From Streptomyces changanensis (GTDB lineage Bacteria > Actinomycetota > Actinomycetes > Streptomycetales > Streptomycetaceae): a stretch of DNA of 64,000 nt. The stretch lies in assembly GCF_024600715.1 (NCBI RefSeq), contig NZ_CP102332.1:4774001-4838000 (forward strand). The letters run 5' to 3'. The position numbers were made by a program, and so were the translations under genes. Shown piece after piece: positions 1 to 8,464 of this stretch; position 1 is the stretch's first letter; each line of letters opens with the position of its first letter. Below the pieces are notes generated by a model. The model saw only the letters and a list, made by a program, of their open reading frames with translations. It did no database searches and was not told the origin of the DNA.

Positions 1-1
1 C

Positions 2-1060
2 CAGGGCAACGACCCCGCGTCGGCCACCACCCGGCAGGCGTACGACCTGCTCGCCGGCGGCCCGGACGGCGACGGCTTCGGCCCCGGCGTCAACGGGCCC
101 CTCACCCTCGTCGCCGAGCTGGAGGGCGCCGGCGACCGCATCGCCATGAACCAGCTCGCGGCCCGGCTGCCCGCCACGCCCGGCGTCGACTCCGTCGGCC
201 CCGTCAGCTACAGCGGCAGCGGCAACACCGCCGTGGTCACCGTCGTCCCGGACTCCGCGCCCCAGTCGCAGGAGACCAGCGACCTGGTCGACCGGCTCCG
301 CCAGGACGTCCTGCCCACCGCCGAGGCGGGCAGCTCCCTCGACGTCCACGTCGGCGGCGTCACCGCGGCGTACGACGACTTCGCCCAGGTCGTCGTCGGC
401 AAGCTGCCGCTCTTCGTCGGCGTCGTCATCACCCTCGGCTGCCTGCTGCTCCTGCTCGCCTTCCGGTCCGTCGGCATCCCGCTGAAGGCCGCCGTGATGA
501 ACGTCGCCGCCGTCGCCTCCGCGTTCGGCGTCGTCGTCGCCGTCTTCCAGTGGGGGTGGGGCAGCGAACTGCTCGGCCTCGGACGGGCGGGTCCCATCGA
601 ACCGTTCCTGCCGGTGATCGCCGTGTCGGTGCTCTTCGGGCTGTCCATGGACTACCAGGTGTTCCTGGTGAGCCGCATGTACGAGGAGTGGCTGGAGACC
701 GGGGACAACCGGCGGGCCGTCCGCGTCGGCCTCGCCGAGACCAGCCGGGTGATCAATTCCGCCGCGGTCATCATGATCGCCGTCTTCCTGGCGTTCGTCC
801 TCTCCGGGGACCGGGTCATCGCGATGTTCGGCATCGGCCTCGCCGCGGCGGTCGCGCTCGACGCGTTCGTCCTGCGGACGCTGCTCGTGCCCGCGCTGAT
901 GCACCTGCTCGGCGGCGCCAACTGGTGGCTGCCCCGCTCCCTGGACCGGGTGCTGCCCCGCATCAGCATCGAACCCCCCGATCCACCCGAGATGCCCGGC
1001 CCGGCGCGTGTGAGAATCCCCGGGAAGCGCACCAGCGGGGACGGGGAGCTCGTACCGTAG
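2..1060 (+). CDS. MMPL/RND-family membrane transporter, C-terminal part (5' end outside window)
   Basis: The reading frame is open from the first bases of the window and ends at TAG 1058-1060, so this is the C-terminal third of a larger MMPL (RND superfamily) exporter. The visible part begins with the end of the second periplasmic domain. Five or six hydrophobic segments follow. The MMPL signature GLSMDYQVFLVSRMYEEW (about nt 638-690) lies between transmembrane segments. The C-terminus is short, basic and proline-rich. MMPL proteins export lipids, drugs or siderophores using the proton gradient, and the substrate cannot be read from this piece. It converges with the gene at 1305-1493. Confidence 0.9.
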   Translation, partial: QGNDPASATTRQAYDLLAGGPDGDGFGPGVNGPLTLVAELEGAGDRIAMNQLAARLPATPGVDSVGPVSYSGSGNTAVVTVVPDSAPQSQETSDLVDRLRQDVLPTAEAGSSLDVHVGGVTAAYDDFAQVVVGKLPLFVGVVITLGCLLLLLAFRSVGIPLKAAVMNVAAVASAFGVVVAVFQWGWGSELLGLGRAGPIEPFLPVIAVSVLFGLSMDYQVFLVSRMYEEWLETGDNRRAVRVGLAETSRVINSAAVIMIAVFLAFVLSGDRVIAMFGIGLAAAVALDAFVLRTLLVPALMHLLGGANWWLPRSLDRVLPRISIEPPDPPEMPGPARVRIPGKRTSGDGELVP

Positions 1061-1304
1061 CCCGCCGCGACGGCGGCTCCTCCGGTCGCACGCCGACGGG
1101 GCCACCGCCGACACCGGCCGCCCCCCACGGCATCCGCCGTGCCCGCCGGGTCCCGCCACGAGGCGCCCCGCCGGGCTCCCGGTCCCGCCGCCCGTGGCGT
1201 CGGCGGCGGGGCCTCCGCCCCCCGTACCGGCCCCCGGTCGAGCCGGTCCTCGGCGGGCGGCCCCTCGTCCCGCCGCCCGGCGCCCCGCCCCGCGGGCGGC
1301 CGGG

Positions 1305-1493
1305 TCACAAGCCGTCCGGGGTCTCCGCCGGCCCCGCCGGGCGCACCGTCACCTGGCCGGAGGCGAGGTCTATCGGCCCGCTCCCCGGGTCGCTGTCGCC
1401 GACGTCGACGCGGCTGAGGACCAGGCGCCGCGCCTCCTCGTCGGTGTGCTTGCGACCCGGTGCGAACAGCTCGTCCATCGCGTTGCCGAACAT
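1305..1493 (-). CDS. small DUF6191-like protein (62 aa)
   Basis: A 62-residue acidic protein starting MFGNAMDELFAPGRKHTDEE, a pattern I recognise from small Streptomyces proteins of the DUF6191 type. A GAGAGG Shine-Dalgarno sequence lies about 9 nt upstream of the ATG, and the gene begins 13 nt after the stop of the upstream sugar dehydrogenase, so the two are probably cotranscribed. A longer frame exists from 1559 but would overlap the dehydrogenase, so the ATG at 1493 is preferred. Function is unknown. No membrane segment or signal peptide is visible. Confidence 0.75.
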   Translation of the reverse strand: MFGNAMDELFAPGRKHTDEEARRLVLSRVDVGDSDPGSGPIDLASGQVTVRPAGPAETPDGL

Positions 1494-1506
1494 GGGCAGC
1501 CGCCTC

Positions 1507-2679
1507 TCACCTGACCTCCAGCAGGAGGATCCTGTCGTCGCCGGCCTCGGGCGTGCCACGGGTGTCGGTCTCGCTCGTGACCAGCCACAGCCGGTCGCCG
1601 CCCGCGGCCAGCACCGTGCGCAGCCGGCCGTACGTCCCCTTCAGGAACGCCTGGGGGGCCGCCGAGGGTTCCCCGCCCGCCAGCGGGACCCGCCACAGCC
1701 GCTCGCCGCGCAGCGCGGCCATCCACACCGAGCCCCGCGCGACGGCGATGCCGCTCGGCGACGCGTCGGCCACGGGCCACTGGACCACCGGGTCGACGAA
1801 CGCGCCCCCGCCGCCCTTGCCCTCCGTCTCGGGCCAGCCGTGGTTGCCGCCCGGCCGGACGAGGTTCAGCTCGTCGTAGGTGTTCTGGCCGAACTCGGCC
1901 GCCCACAGCCGCTTCTGCGCGTCCCACGCGAGGCCCTGCACGTTGCGGTGGCCGTACGAGTAGACGACCGAGTCCGCCTCCGGATTGCCGTGCACGGGCT
2001 GCCCGTCCGGGGTCATCCGCAGGATCTTGCCGCCCAGCGACTCCTTGTCCTGCGCCAGCCCGGTGTCGCCGCTGTCACCGGTGCCCACGTACAGCATCCC
2101 GTCCGGGCCGAACGCGATCCTGCCGCCGTTGTGGACGACGCCCTTCGGGATGTTCCGCAGGACCGTGTCGGGCGCCCCCAACTGCCGCCCGGGGGGCGCC
2201 GTCTCGTCGTACAGCATGCGTGCCACGCGGTTGTCGGACTCGGTGGTGAAGTACGCGTAGACGAGGTGGTCCTCGGCGTACGTGGGGGAGAGCGCCAGTC
2301 CCAGCAGGCCGCCCTCCCCGCCGGGGGCCACGCCCGGCACCTCGCCGAGCACGGTCAGCTCGCCGCTCTCCGCGTCCACGCGCGTGATGGTGCCCCCGTC
2401 GCGCGAGGAGACCAGCAGGTCCCCACCGGGCAGGGCGGCCAACCCCCACGGTGACTTCAGCCCCTGGGCCACCGTGGACACCACCCGCACCGACCCCTTG
2501 GCGGGCGGGGCGGACGGCGAGGGCGACGCCGAGGCCGTCGGGGAGGCCGACGCGGACGCGGCGGTACGGGGCGGCGGGGCGCTCGCGGGACCCGCCGGGC
2601 CGCTCCCCCCGCCCGAGCATCCGGTCGCCAGCAGCAGCGCGGCTGTGGCCGAAACGGCCGTCACAGCGGGACGTCGCAC
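1507..2679 (-). CDS. PQQ-dependent sugar (glucose/sorbosone) dehydrogenase-like lipoprotein
   Basis: A 390-aa secreted lipoprotein. The N-terminus has a basic start, a hydrophobic stretch and the lipobox LATGC (Cys about residue 21), then a Ser/Ala/Pro-rich linker to residue about 60. The rest is a six-bladed beta-propeller of the soluble glucose/sorbosone dehydrogenase family: SPWGLAALPGGDLLVSSRDGG near the start, GEGGLLGLALSPTY, GPDGMLYVGTGDSGD, and the late YGHRNVQGLAWD and GGNHGWPETEG motifs. Family members oxidise aldoses with PQQ outside the membrane. The GTG start at 2679 has an upstream GAAGGAA. Whether this homolog binds PQQ or sugars is inferred from the family only. Confidence 0.88.
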   Translation of the reverse strand: MRRPAVTAVSATAALLLATGCSGGGSGPAGPASAPPPRTAASASASPTASASPSPSAPPAKGSVRVVSTVAQGLKSPWGLAALPGGDLLVSSRDGGTITRVDAESGELTVLGEVPGVAPGGEGGLLGLALSPTYAEDHLVYAYFTTESDNRVARMLYDETAPPGRQLGAPDTVLRNIPKGVVHNGGRIAFGPDGMLYVGTGDSGDTGLAQDKESLGGKILRMTPDGQPVHGNPEADSVVYSYGHRNVQGLAWDAQKRLWAAEFGQNTYDELNLVRPGGNHGWPETEGKGGGGAFVDPVVQWPVADASPSGIAVARGSVWMAALRGERLWRVPLAGGEPSAAPQAFLKGTYGRLRTVLAAGGDRLWLVTSETDTRGTPEAGDDRILLLEVR

Positions 2680-2754
2680 GGTTCTTGGTTCCTTCCCCGG
2701 GGCGGAGTGGAGCTCGTCGCCGCCTACCCTAGGGCGTGTCCCGCCGCCCGGCCC

Positions 2755-2824
2755 GGCGTCCGCCCCGCCTCCCGGCGTCGCTCGGCCCCGGCGTCCGCCC
2801 CGCCTCCCGGCGCCGCTCGGCCCC
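2755..2824. repeat. 35-bp tandem duplication
   Basis: Two adjacent 35-bp copies of a GC-only sequence beginning GGCGTCCGCCCCGCCTCCCG, differing at one base, lie between the sugar dehydrogenase promoter region and the end of the aldo/keto reductase gene. This is seen directly. No function is evident. Confidence 0.8.
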
Positions 2825-2835
2825 GGTCCTCCGCC

Positions 2836-3843
2836 TCAGTCCCAGGAGCCGCGTGCCGGGGGCAGGGCGGCGATCTCCGCCAGGTCCCGCGCCGTCAGCG
2901 CCAGCCGTGCCGCCCGGGCGTTCTCCACCGCCCAGCGCCCCCGCTTCGTGCCCGGCACCGGGACGACGTGCCGCCCCTGTGCCAGCGCCCAGGCGAGCGC
3001 GACCTGCGCCGGCGTCGCCCCGGCCGCCTCTCCGCCGTGCCGCTCGGCCACCCGCCGCAACCCCGCGACCAGCGGCTGGTTGGCCGCCATCATCTCGGCG
3101 GTGAAGCGCGGGTGGCGCGCGCGCAGGTCCTCCGGCTCGAACCCGCCGCCCGGGGTGAGCGTCCCGGTCAGGAAGCCGTTGCCGAGCGGCATCGCCGCCA
3201 GGAACCCCACGCCCCGCGCCGCGCACCACGGCAGCAGCCGGGCGAGCGCCTCCGGCGACCACACCGACAGCTCCGCCTGCACGGCGCTGACCGGGAACTC
3301 CTGCTGGACGCGCTCCAGTTGGCGGATCGTTCCGTCGTACAGGTCCGACGCGCCGCGCCGGGAGCCGCGCACGCCGACCGCGCACCACCCGAGCGCCCGT
3401 ACCTTCCCCGCGGTCACCAGCTCCGCCATGGCGCCCCAGGTCTCCTCCACCGGCACCTCCGGGTCGGCCCGGTGCAGCTGGTACAGGTCGATCACGTCCG
3501 TCTGCAGCCGCCGCAGCGACGCGTCGCAGGCCCGCCGCACGTACGACGGCCGGCCGTTGGCCACGATGTGCCCGTCACCCACGAGCAGCCCGCACTTCGT
3601 CGCGACGAACGCCTCCGCCCGGCGCCCCCTGAGCGCCCGGCCGAGCAGCAGCTCGTTGGTGAAGGGCCCGTACATGTCGGCGGTGTCGAGCAGGGTCACC
3701 CCGGCGTCGAGCGCGGCGTGCACGGCGCCGAGCGAGCGGTCGCCGCGCTGCTGGGAGGCGCTGTAGGCCCAGCTCATCGGCATGCAGCCGAGGCCGACGG
3801 CCCCCACCTCCAGCCCGGTCGCCCCGAGTGTCCTGCGCTCCAA
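2836..3843 (-). CDS. aldo/keto reductase
   Basis: A 335-aa AKR-superfamily (beta/alpha)8 NADPH-dependent oxidoreductase. The catalytic tetrad is present: D53 and Y58 in LLDTADMYG, K83 in FVATKCG, and H124 in DLYQLHRAD. The C-terminal nucleotide-binding motif VPVPGTKRGR is also present. I chose the TTG at 3843 because AGGGAGG lies 9 nt upstream and the protein then begins MERRTLGATGLEVGAVGLGC, the normal family N-terminus. An in-frame TTG ten codons upstream (3873) has no ribosome site. It is divergent from the 2-hydroxyacid dehydrogenase, with about 74 bp between the starts. The substrate is unknown. Confidence 0.88.
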   Translation of the reverse strand: MERRTLGATGLEVGAVGLGCMPMSWAYSASQQRGDRSLGAVHAALDAGVTLLDTADMYGPFTNELLLGRALRGRRAEAFVATKCGLLVGDGHIVANGRPSYVRRACDASLRRLQTDVIDLYQLHRADPEVPVEETWGAMAELVTAGKVRALGWCAVGVRGSRRGASDLYDGTIRQLERVQQEFPVSAVQAELSVWSPEALARLLPWCAARGVGFLAAMPLGNGFLTGTLTPGGGFEPEDLRARHPRFTAEMMAANQPLVAGLRRVAERHGGEAAGATPAQVALAWALAQGRHVVPVPGTKRGRWAVENARAARLALTARDLAEIAALPPARGSWD

Positions 3844-3917
3844 CTCCCCGTACCTCCCTGTGCGCTCCCGCAAAAACTAACCAATGGCCCGCCGCCCGCT
3901 TCGCTTAGCCTCCTGGC

Positions 3918-4892
3918 ATGACTGCTGACGATGTGGACGACATGACCCGGGACGTGTGGCTGCCCGTCCCCGCCGCGGAGGTCGCGGGCCTGCCGGACCC
4001 GGCCGCCACCGGCCTGGCCTACCGCTTCTGGGACGGCGGCCCGGAGTTCCCGGCCGACCCCGCGGACTGCGTCTTCTACGTGGTGCCGTACATGAAGGGC
4101 ACGGAGGTCGCGGTGCGGCCGCTCGCGGCGATGACCTCGCTGCGGGTGGTGCAGACGCTGTCGGCCGGCATCGACCACGTGACGCCGGGGCTCGGCGACG
4201 TGCCGCCCGGGGTGGCGTTGTGCAACGCCCGGGGCGTGCACGAGGCGAGCACGGCCGAGCTCGCCCTCGCCCTGGTGCTCGCCTCGCTGCGCGACCTCCC
4301 CGGCTTCGTCCGGGGCCAGGACCGCGAGGAGTGGCGGGCCGGCTTCTACCCCTCGCTCGCCGACAGGTCGGTGCTGATCGTCGGGTACGGGTCGATCGGC
4401 GCGGCCATCGACGACCGGCTCGCGCCCTTCGAGTGTGCGCGGGTCGTGCGCGTCGCACGCTCCGCGCGCACCACCGAGCGCGGCCCGGTGCACGCCCTGT
4501 CCGATCTGCCCGCGCTCCTGCCGGACGCCGACGTGGTGATCCTGTCCACGCCGTTGACCGAGGAGACCCACCACCTGGTCGACGCCGGCTTCCTGGCGCG
4601 GATGAAGGACGGGGCGCTGCTGGTCAACGTCGCCCGGGGGCCCGTGGTGGACACCAAGGCCCTGCTGGCGGAGACGGCGAGCGGGCGTCTCACCGCGGCG
4701 CTCGACGTCACCGACCCGGAGCCGCTGCCCGCCGGCCACCCGCTGTGGCACGCGCCGGGCGTGCTGATCAGCCCGCACGTGGGCGGCTCGACCTCGGCGT
4801 TCATGCCGCGCGCGAAGCGTCTGATAGCCGACCAGCTGACCCGGTTCACGGCGGGGGAACCGCTGCGCAACGTCGTCCTCACCACCGGCTAG
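3918..4892 (+). CDS. D-isomer-specific 2-hydroxyacid dehydrogenase family protein
   Basis: A 324-aa NAD(P)-dependent dehydrogenase. The Rossmann motif is GYGSIG (about residue 156). It is followed by the family signatures LSTPLTEETHHLVDAGFLARMKDGALLVNVARGPVVD and the catalytic His region ISPHVGGSTSAF. Members reduce 2-keto acids such as glyoxylate, hydroxypyruvate or pyruvate, or act on phosphite/formate. The substrate is not deducible here. No Shine-Dalgarno is visible. TAGCCT (3906-3911) sits six bases before the ATG, suggesting a leaderless mRNA. An in-frame ATG eight codons later is an alternative start. Confidence 0.88.
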   Translation: MTADDVDDMTRDVWLPVPAAEVAGLPDPAATGLAYRFWDGGPEFPADPADCVFYVVPYMKGTEVAVRPLAAMTSLRVVQTLSAGIDHVTPGLGDVPPGVALCNARGVHEASTAELALALVLASLRDLPGFVRGQDREEWRAGFYPSLADRSVLIVGYGSIGAAIDDRLAPFECARVVRVARSARTTERGPVHALSDLPALLPDADVVILSTPLTEETHHLVDAGFLARMKDGALLVNVARGPVVDTKALLAETASGRLTAALDVTDPEPLPAGHPLWHAPGVLISPHVGGSTSAFMPRAKRLIADQLTRFTAGEPLRNVVLTTG

Positions 4893-5226
4893 CCCGCCCC
4901 CGCCGCGCCTCCGCCCTCACTCGTGCCCCACGCCCCGCGCCCCGGGAGGAGGTCCGGAAAGCCCGTGTGGTCCGTACCGGCAGCGGGTACGCGGGGCATG
5001 TTCCGCCCGCACACACCGACGGAACGTACCGGCGTCGCGTGCCTGCGGCGCATACACCCGGACCGACACGCTCCGGAGCGCCCCGAGTGCGCTCCGTGTC
5101 TATAAGCATCTTGATCGTTACGCAGCGTATAAGGCCCCTGTCCCTGAGTGACGAACCTGGTGTATCGTCGCGATCCGGGGGCGCGTCGAGCACGGGAACC
5201 GACGCCGGGGAACGAGCGACACCGAC
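4893..5226. other. gene-free stretch upstream of the GGDEF/EAL gene
   Basis: About 330 bp with no convincing open frame on either strand. The last 130 bp are less GC-rich (around 5100-5170) and are the likely promoter region of the downstream signalling gene, but I cannot place a clear -35/-10 pair. No strong hairpin is seen after the dehydrogenase stop. Confidence 0.5.
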
Positions 5227-8220
5227 GTGATGGCCGATCAGAATCCGAGGGGGGCGACGGGCGATGCGCGGACCAGCCAGCAACGATCCGAGGCGGCGGG
5301 GCGGACGGATCCCCCGCGCCGGCACGATCCGGACGGGGGCCTCCCGGTGAGCGCCCCCGGCGTGGTCATCGAGCGCCGGCCGGTCGCCGGCGGAGGCGGC
5401 CGGGGCGAAGGGCCCGGCGACGGACCGGGCGGCACGGGCGGTACGCCGGGGCAGCTGCTCCTCGCCCTCCTGTGCGCCGCGTACGCGGTCGGGGCCCTGT
5501 TCGGCTGGGGCTCGGAGGAAGTGGCGCTGTTCATGGGCGATTTCGGGCTGAGTGCCGCGGCATTGGCCGCGGCCGTCTCCTGCTTCCGCTACGCGCGCGC
5601 ACACGCCGGCCGCTTCCGCCCGGCCTGGATGCTCTTCGCGCTCTCCTCCGCCATGGCCGGCTGCGGCAACGCGGTCTGGGGCTGGTACGAGGTGGTGCTC
5701 GACCGGCCGGTCCCGAGCCCGTCCCTCGCCGACCTGTTCTTCCTGCTCTTCGCGCCGCCGGCCATCGTCGGCCTGCTGGTCCTCGCCAAGCGCCCCGTCA
5801 CCCGGGCCGGCTGGGTCTGCCTCGGCCTCGACTCGTGGCTCATCGCCGGCTCCCTCCTCACGCTCTCCTGGAGCCTCGCGCTCGCGCACACGGCGCGTTT
5901 CGAGGGCGAGAGCGTCGCCCGCACGGCGCTCTCCCTCGCCTACCCGCTCCTCGACATCGTGCTCGTCAGCATGGTGCTCGCGCTGCACTTCTGCCGCTCC
6001 AAGGAGAACCGCTCCGCGGTCCACACCGCCATCGCGGCACTCGCCCTGACGGTCCTGTGCGACGCGCTGTTCACCTCGCCGCTGCTGCGCGACACCTACC
6101 GCTCCGGGCAACTGCTCGACGCCGGCTGGTTCGCGGGTTCCCTGCTCCTCGCCTACGCCCCCTGGGGGCCCCGCGGGGCGCCCGAGGCGGCGCCCCCGCA
6201 GCGCGACCCGCGCCCGCAGCGGCACGCCAGCCGCCCCATCGCCGGGTCGCTCGCCGCGCTCACGCCGTACCTCGCCGCGGCGGTGTGCACGCTCAGCATC
6301 CTGTACTCCGTCATCGAGGGCCGTCGAGTGGACCGCGTCGTCGTCTTCACCGGCTGTACGGTCGTGCTGGCCCTCGTCGTCCGGCAGGGGATCATGCTGC
6401 TGGACAACATCGCCCTCACCCAGGAGCTGGCGCAGAAGGAGAGCCACTTCCGCTCGCTCGTGCAGGGTTCCAGCGACGTCATCATGATCGCCGCGCCCAG
6501 CGGGGTCCTGCGCTACGTGAGCCCCGCCGCCTCCGGTGTCTACGGCCGCGACGCCGACGAACTGGTCGGCACGGAGCTGTCCGCCCTCATCCACCCCGAC
6601 GACCTCGGCGGCGTCGTCCACGAGGTGCGGCGGTTCCTGGCCGCCTCGCCGGAGCAGGAGCCCACGACCCGCATCGAGTGCCGCTTCCGGTCGGGCACCG
6701 GCGACTGGCTCAACGTCGAGTCCACCGTCAACCGCCACCAGGGCGGCCTCATCTTCAACAGCCGCGACGTCACCGAACGGGTCCGCCTCCAGGCGCAGCT
6801 CCAGTACAACGCCGAACACGACCCGCTCACCGACCTGCCCAACCGCGCGCTCTTCACCCACCGCGTCCGGCAGGCCCTCGGCGGCCGCCGCTGCGGTGAC
6901 TCCGGCACGGCCGTGCTCTTCATCGACCTGGACGGCTTCAAGGGCGTCAACGACCGCCTGGGCCACCAGGCGGGCGACGAGCTCCTCATCCAGGCCGCCC
7001 GCCGCCTCCAGGAGTCCGTGCGGGCCGGGGACACCGCCGCCAGGCTCGGCGGCGACGAGTTCGCCGCGCTCATCGCCGGCGACGCCGGCCACGACCCGGC
7101 CGCCCGCGAGTTCCAGGTCCACGAGATCGCCGACCGGCTGCGCCTCACCCTCTCCCAGCCGTACCAAGTGGACGGCTCGGAGGTGCGGGTCGCCGCGTCC
7201 ATCGGCGTCGCCTTCGCCGAGCCCGGCATCAGCGCCGGCGACCTCCTGCGCAACGCCGACCTCGCCATGTACCGCGCCAAGGCGGGCGGCAAGAACCGCG
7301 TCGAGCTGTACGCCCCGCAGATGCAGGCGGAGGTCGTCCGCCGGACCGAGGTGGCCGCACGGCTGCGCACCGCGCTGCACGACGGGGAGTTCGCCCTCCT
7401 GCACCAGCCCGTCGTCGACCTCGCCACCGGCCGGGTCGCCGCCGTCGCCGCCCAGGCCCGCTGGCGCTCCGCCCAGGGCATCCTCTTCACCCCCGCCGAG
7501 TTCCTCCGCGTCACCGAGGACGGCGGCGAGCGCACGGCCGAGCTCTCCCGGTGGCTCATGGAGGAGGCCGTCGCCCAGGCCGCCGAGCGGCACCGCCTCG
7601 GCCACCGCACGCCCGTCTCGGTCCGCGTCCCCGCCCGCCGCCTCCTCGACCGGTCCGCGCCCCTCGCCACCGTGGAGGCCCTTCTCGCCCGGCACGGCCT
7701 GCCCTCCGGGGCGCTCATCGTGGAGCTCGCCGACAGCGACCCGCGCCTCTCCTTCGACGACCTCGAACAGCGCCTGGTCGCCCTCCGCAGGCTCGGCGTG
7801 CGCATCGCCCTCGACGGGTTCGGCAGCGGGTACGCCGCGATCAACGCCCTGCGCCGGCTGCCGGTGGACATACTGAAGCTGGACCGGGGCCTGGTGGAGG
7901 GCGTGGTCGAGTCGGCCCGGCTGCACAAGATCACCAGTGGACTGCTCAGGATCGCCGGCGACCTCGGGCTCCAGTCCGTGGCCGAGGGCGTCGACGTCCC
8001 CGAACAGGTCCACGCGCTGCGCGCCATGGGCTGCACGCACGCCCAGGGCGCGGCCTTCTCCGGGCCGCTCGACGAGCACCGGCTGCGGCGCGCCCTGGTC
8101 CGGGACGACTTCCCCGTACCGGGCGGGATCCCCCTGCCCGTGCTGACCGGCGGCGCGCTCCCACCCAGCGCCCTCCCGTCGATGCGCTCACATAATGAGA
8201 CGCGTGTCCCACCCACTTGA
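5227..8220 (+). CDS. membrane PAS-GGDEF-EAL cyclic-di-GMP protein with degenerate EAL domain
   Basis: A 997-aa protein (GTG 5227, or the overlapping ATG 5230). A roughly 70-residue Pro/Gly-rich N-terminus precedes about ten hydrophobic helices (residues about 75-400), then a PAS domain (about 410-520), GGDEF (about 530-700) and EAL (about 715-970). The cyclase motif is intact (RLGGDEF, G608), and an RxxD inhibitory site (R599-D602) stands exactly five residues before it. In the EAL domain the signature EAL is AAQ (741-743) and the DDFG motif is DGFG (863-866), so phosphodiesterase activity is doubtful. Inference: a membrane sensor that makes c-di-GMP, or binds it, to control development. It lies directly upstream of the ilvB leader. 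Confidence 0.93.
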   Translation: MMADQNPRGATGDARTSQQRSEAAGRTDPPRRHDPDGGLPVSAPGVVIERRPVAGGGGRGEGPGDGPGGTGGTPGQLLLALLCAAYAVGALFGWGSEEVALFMGDFGLSAAALAAAVSCFRYARAHAGRFRPAWMLFALSSAMAGCGNAVWGWYEVVLDRPVPSPSLADLFFLLFAPPAIVGLLVLAKRPVTRAGWVCLGLDSWLIAGSLLTLSWSLALAHTARFEGESVARTALSLAYPLLDIVLVSMVLALHFCRSKENRSAVHTAIAALALTVLCDALFTSPLLRDTYRSGQLLDAGWFAGSLLLAYAPWGPRGAPEAAPPQRDPRPQRHASRPIAGSLAALTPYLAAAVCTLSILYSVIEGRRVDRVVVFTGCTVVLALVVRQGIMLLDNIALTQELAQKESHFRSLVQGSSDVIMIAAPSGVLRYVSPAASGVYGRDADELVGTELSALIHPDDLGGVVHEVRRFLAASPEQEPTTRIECRFRSGTGDWLNVESTVNRHQGGLIFNSRDVTERVRLQAQLQYNAEHDPLTDLPNRALFTHRVRQALGGRRCGDSGTAVLFIDLDGFKGVNDRLGHQAGDELLIQAARRLQESVRAGDTAARLGGDEFAALIAGDAGHDPAAREFQVHEIADRLRLTLSQPYQVDGSEVRVAASIGVAFAEPGISAGDLLRNADLAMYRAKAGGKNRVELYAPQMQAEVVRRTEVAARLRTALHDGEFALLHQPVVDLATGRVAAVAAQARWRSAQGILFTPAEFLRVTEDGGERTAELSRWLMEEAVAQAAERHRLGHRTPVSVRVPARRLLDRSAPLATVEALLARHGLPSGALIVELADSDPRLSFDDLEQRLVALRRLGVRIALDGFGSGYAAINALRRLPVDILKLDRGLVEGVVESARLHKITSGLLRIAGDLGLQSVAEGVDVPEQVHALRAMGCTHAQGAAFSGPLDEHRLRRALVRDDFPVPGGIPLPVLTGGALPPSALPSMRSHNETRVPPT

Positions 8221-8246
8221 CACTGACGGTGCGCCGGGTGGAGGGT
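8217..8246 (+). promoter_or_regulatory. candidate promoter of the ilvB attenuator transcript
   Basis: TTGACA (8217-8222), an 18-base spacer and GAGGGT (8241-8246), seven bases before the leader-peptide ATG. This would make the leader peptide leaderless. An alternative is CATAAT at 8191-8196 inside the end of the upstream gene, in which case GGAGGG (8240-8245) would serve as Shine-Dalgarno. The sequence does not decide between them. Confidence 0.5.
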
Positions 8247-8253
8247 CGGTTCC

Positions 8254-8295
8254 ATGCGCACCCGAATTCTCGTACTTGGAAAGCGCGTCGGCTGA
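8254..8295 (+). CDS. ilvB operon leader peptide (13 aa)
   Basis: A 13-codon frame encoding [13 protein letters not shown], ending TGA 8293-8295. It contains the run Ile-Leu-Val-Leu written as ATT CTC GTA CTT, of which ATT, GTA and CTT are rare codons in this genome. A T-run terminator follows 44 nt later and ilvB begins after that. This is the classical arrangement for ribosome-mediated attenuation by branched-chain aminoacyl-tRNA. When charged Ile/Leu/Val-tRNA is scarce, the ribosome stalls and the terminator should not form. Attenuation ahead of ilvB is known in actinobacteria. Confidence 0.88.
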   Translation: MRTRILVLGKRVG

Positions 8296-8338
8296 GCAGG
8301 TCCCGATCCACGGCCCTGCGGACCCACACCGGCGCGCT

Positions 8339-8372
8339 CCCCTCGCTTGCCTCACGGCACGAGGGGTTTTTT
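8339..8372 (+). terminator. Rho-independent attenuator terminator before ilvB
   Basis: CCCCTCG (8339-8345) pairs with CGAGGGG (8360-8366) and is followed directly by six T residues (8367-8372). A T-run is unusual in this GC-rich genome. Its position between the leader peptide and ilvB, 93 nt before the ATG, fits a transcription attenuator. The competing antiterminator pairing was not worked out. Confidence 0.88.
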
Positions 8373-8464
8373 GTTGCATCGGCGCCTCACGACAGACCTT
8401 GACACACACCGACAGACCCGCTGAAAACCCTCGCCACCACCCTCAGCTCCGAGAAGAGATTGCG

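Noticed and set aside
4879..8079. 1066-codon open frame on the minus strand across the GGDEF/EAL gene
   Set aside because: It mirrors the real gene. Stop codons are rare in any frame of such GC-rich DNA, the translation is repetitive Val/Gly/Glu/Asp-rich sequence, and the plus-strand protein has clear domains.
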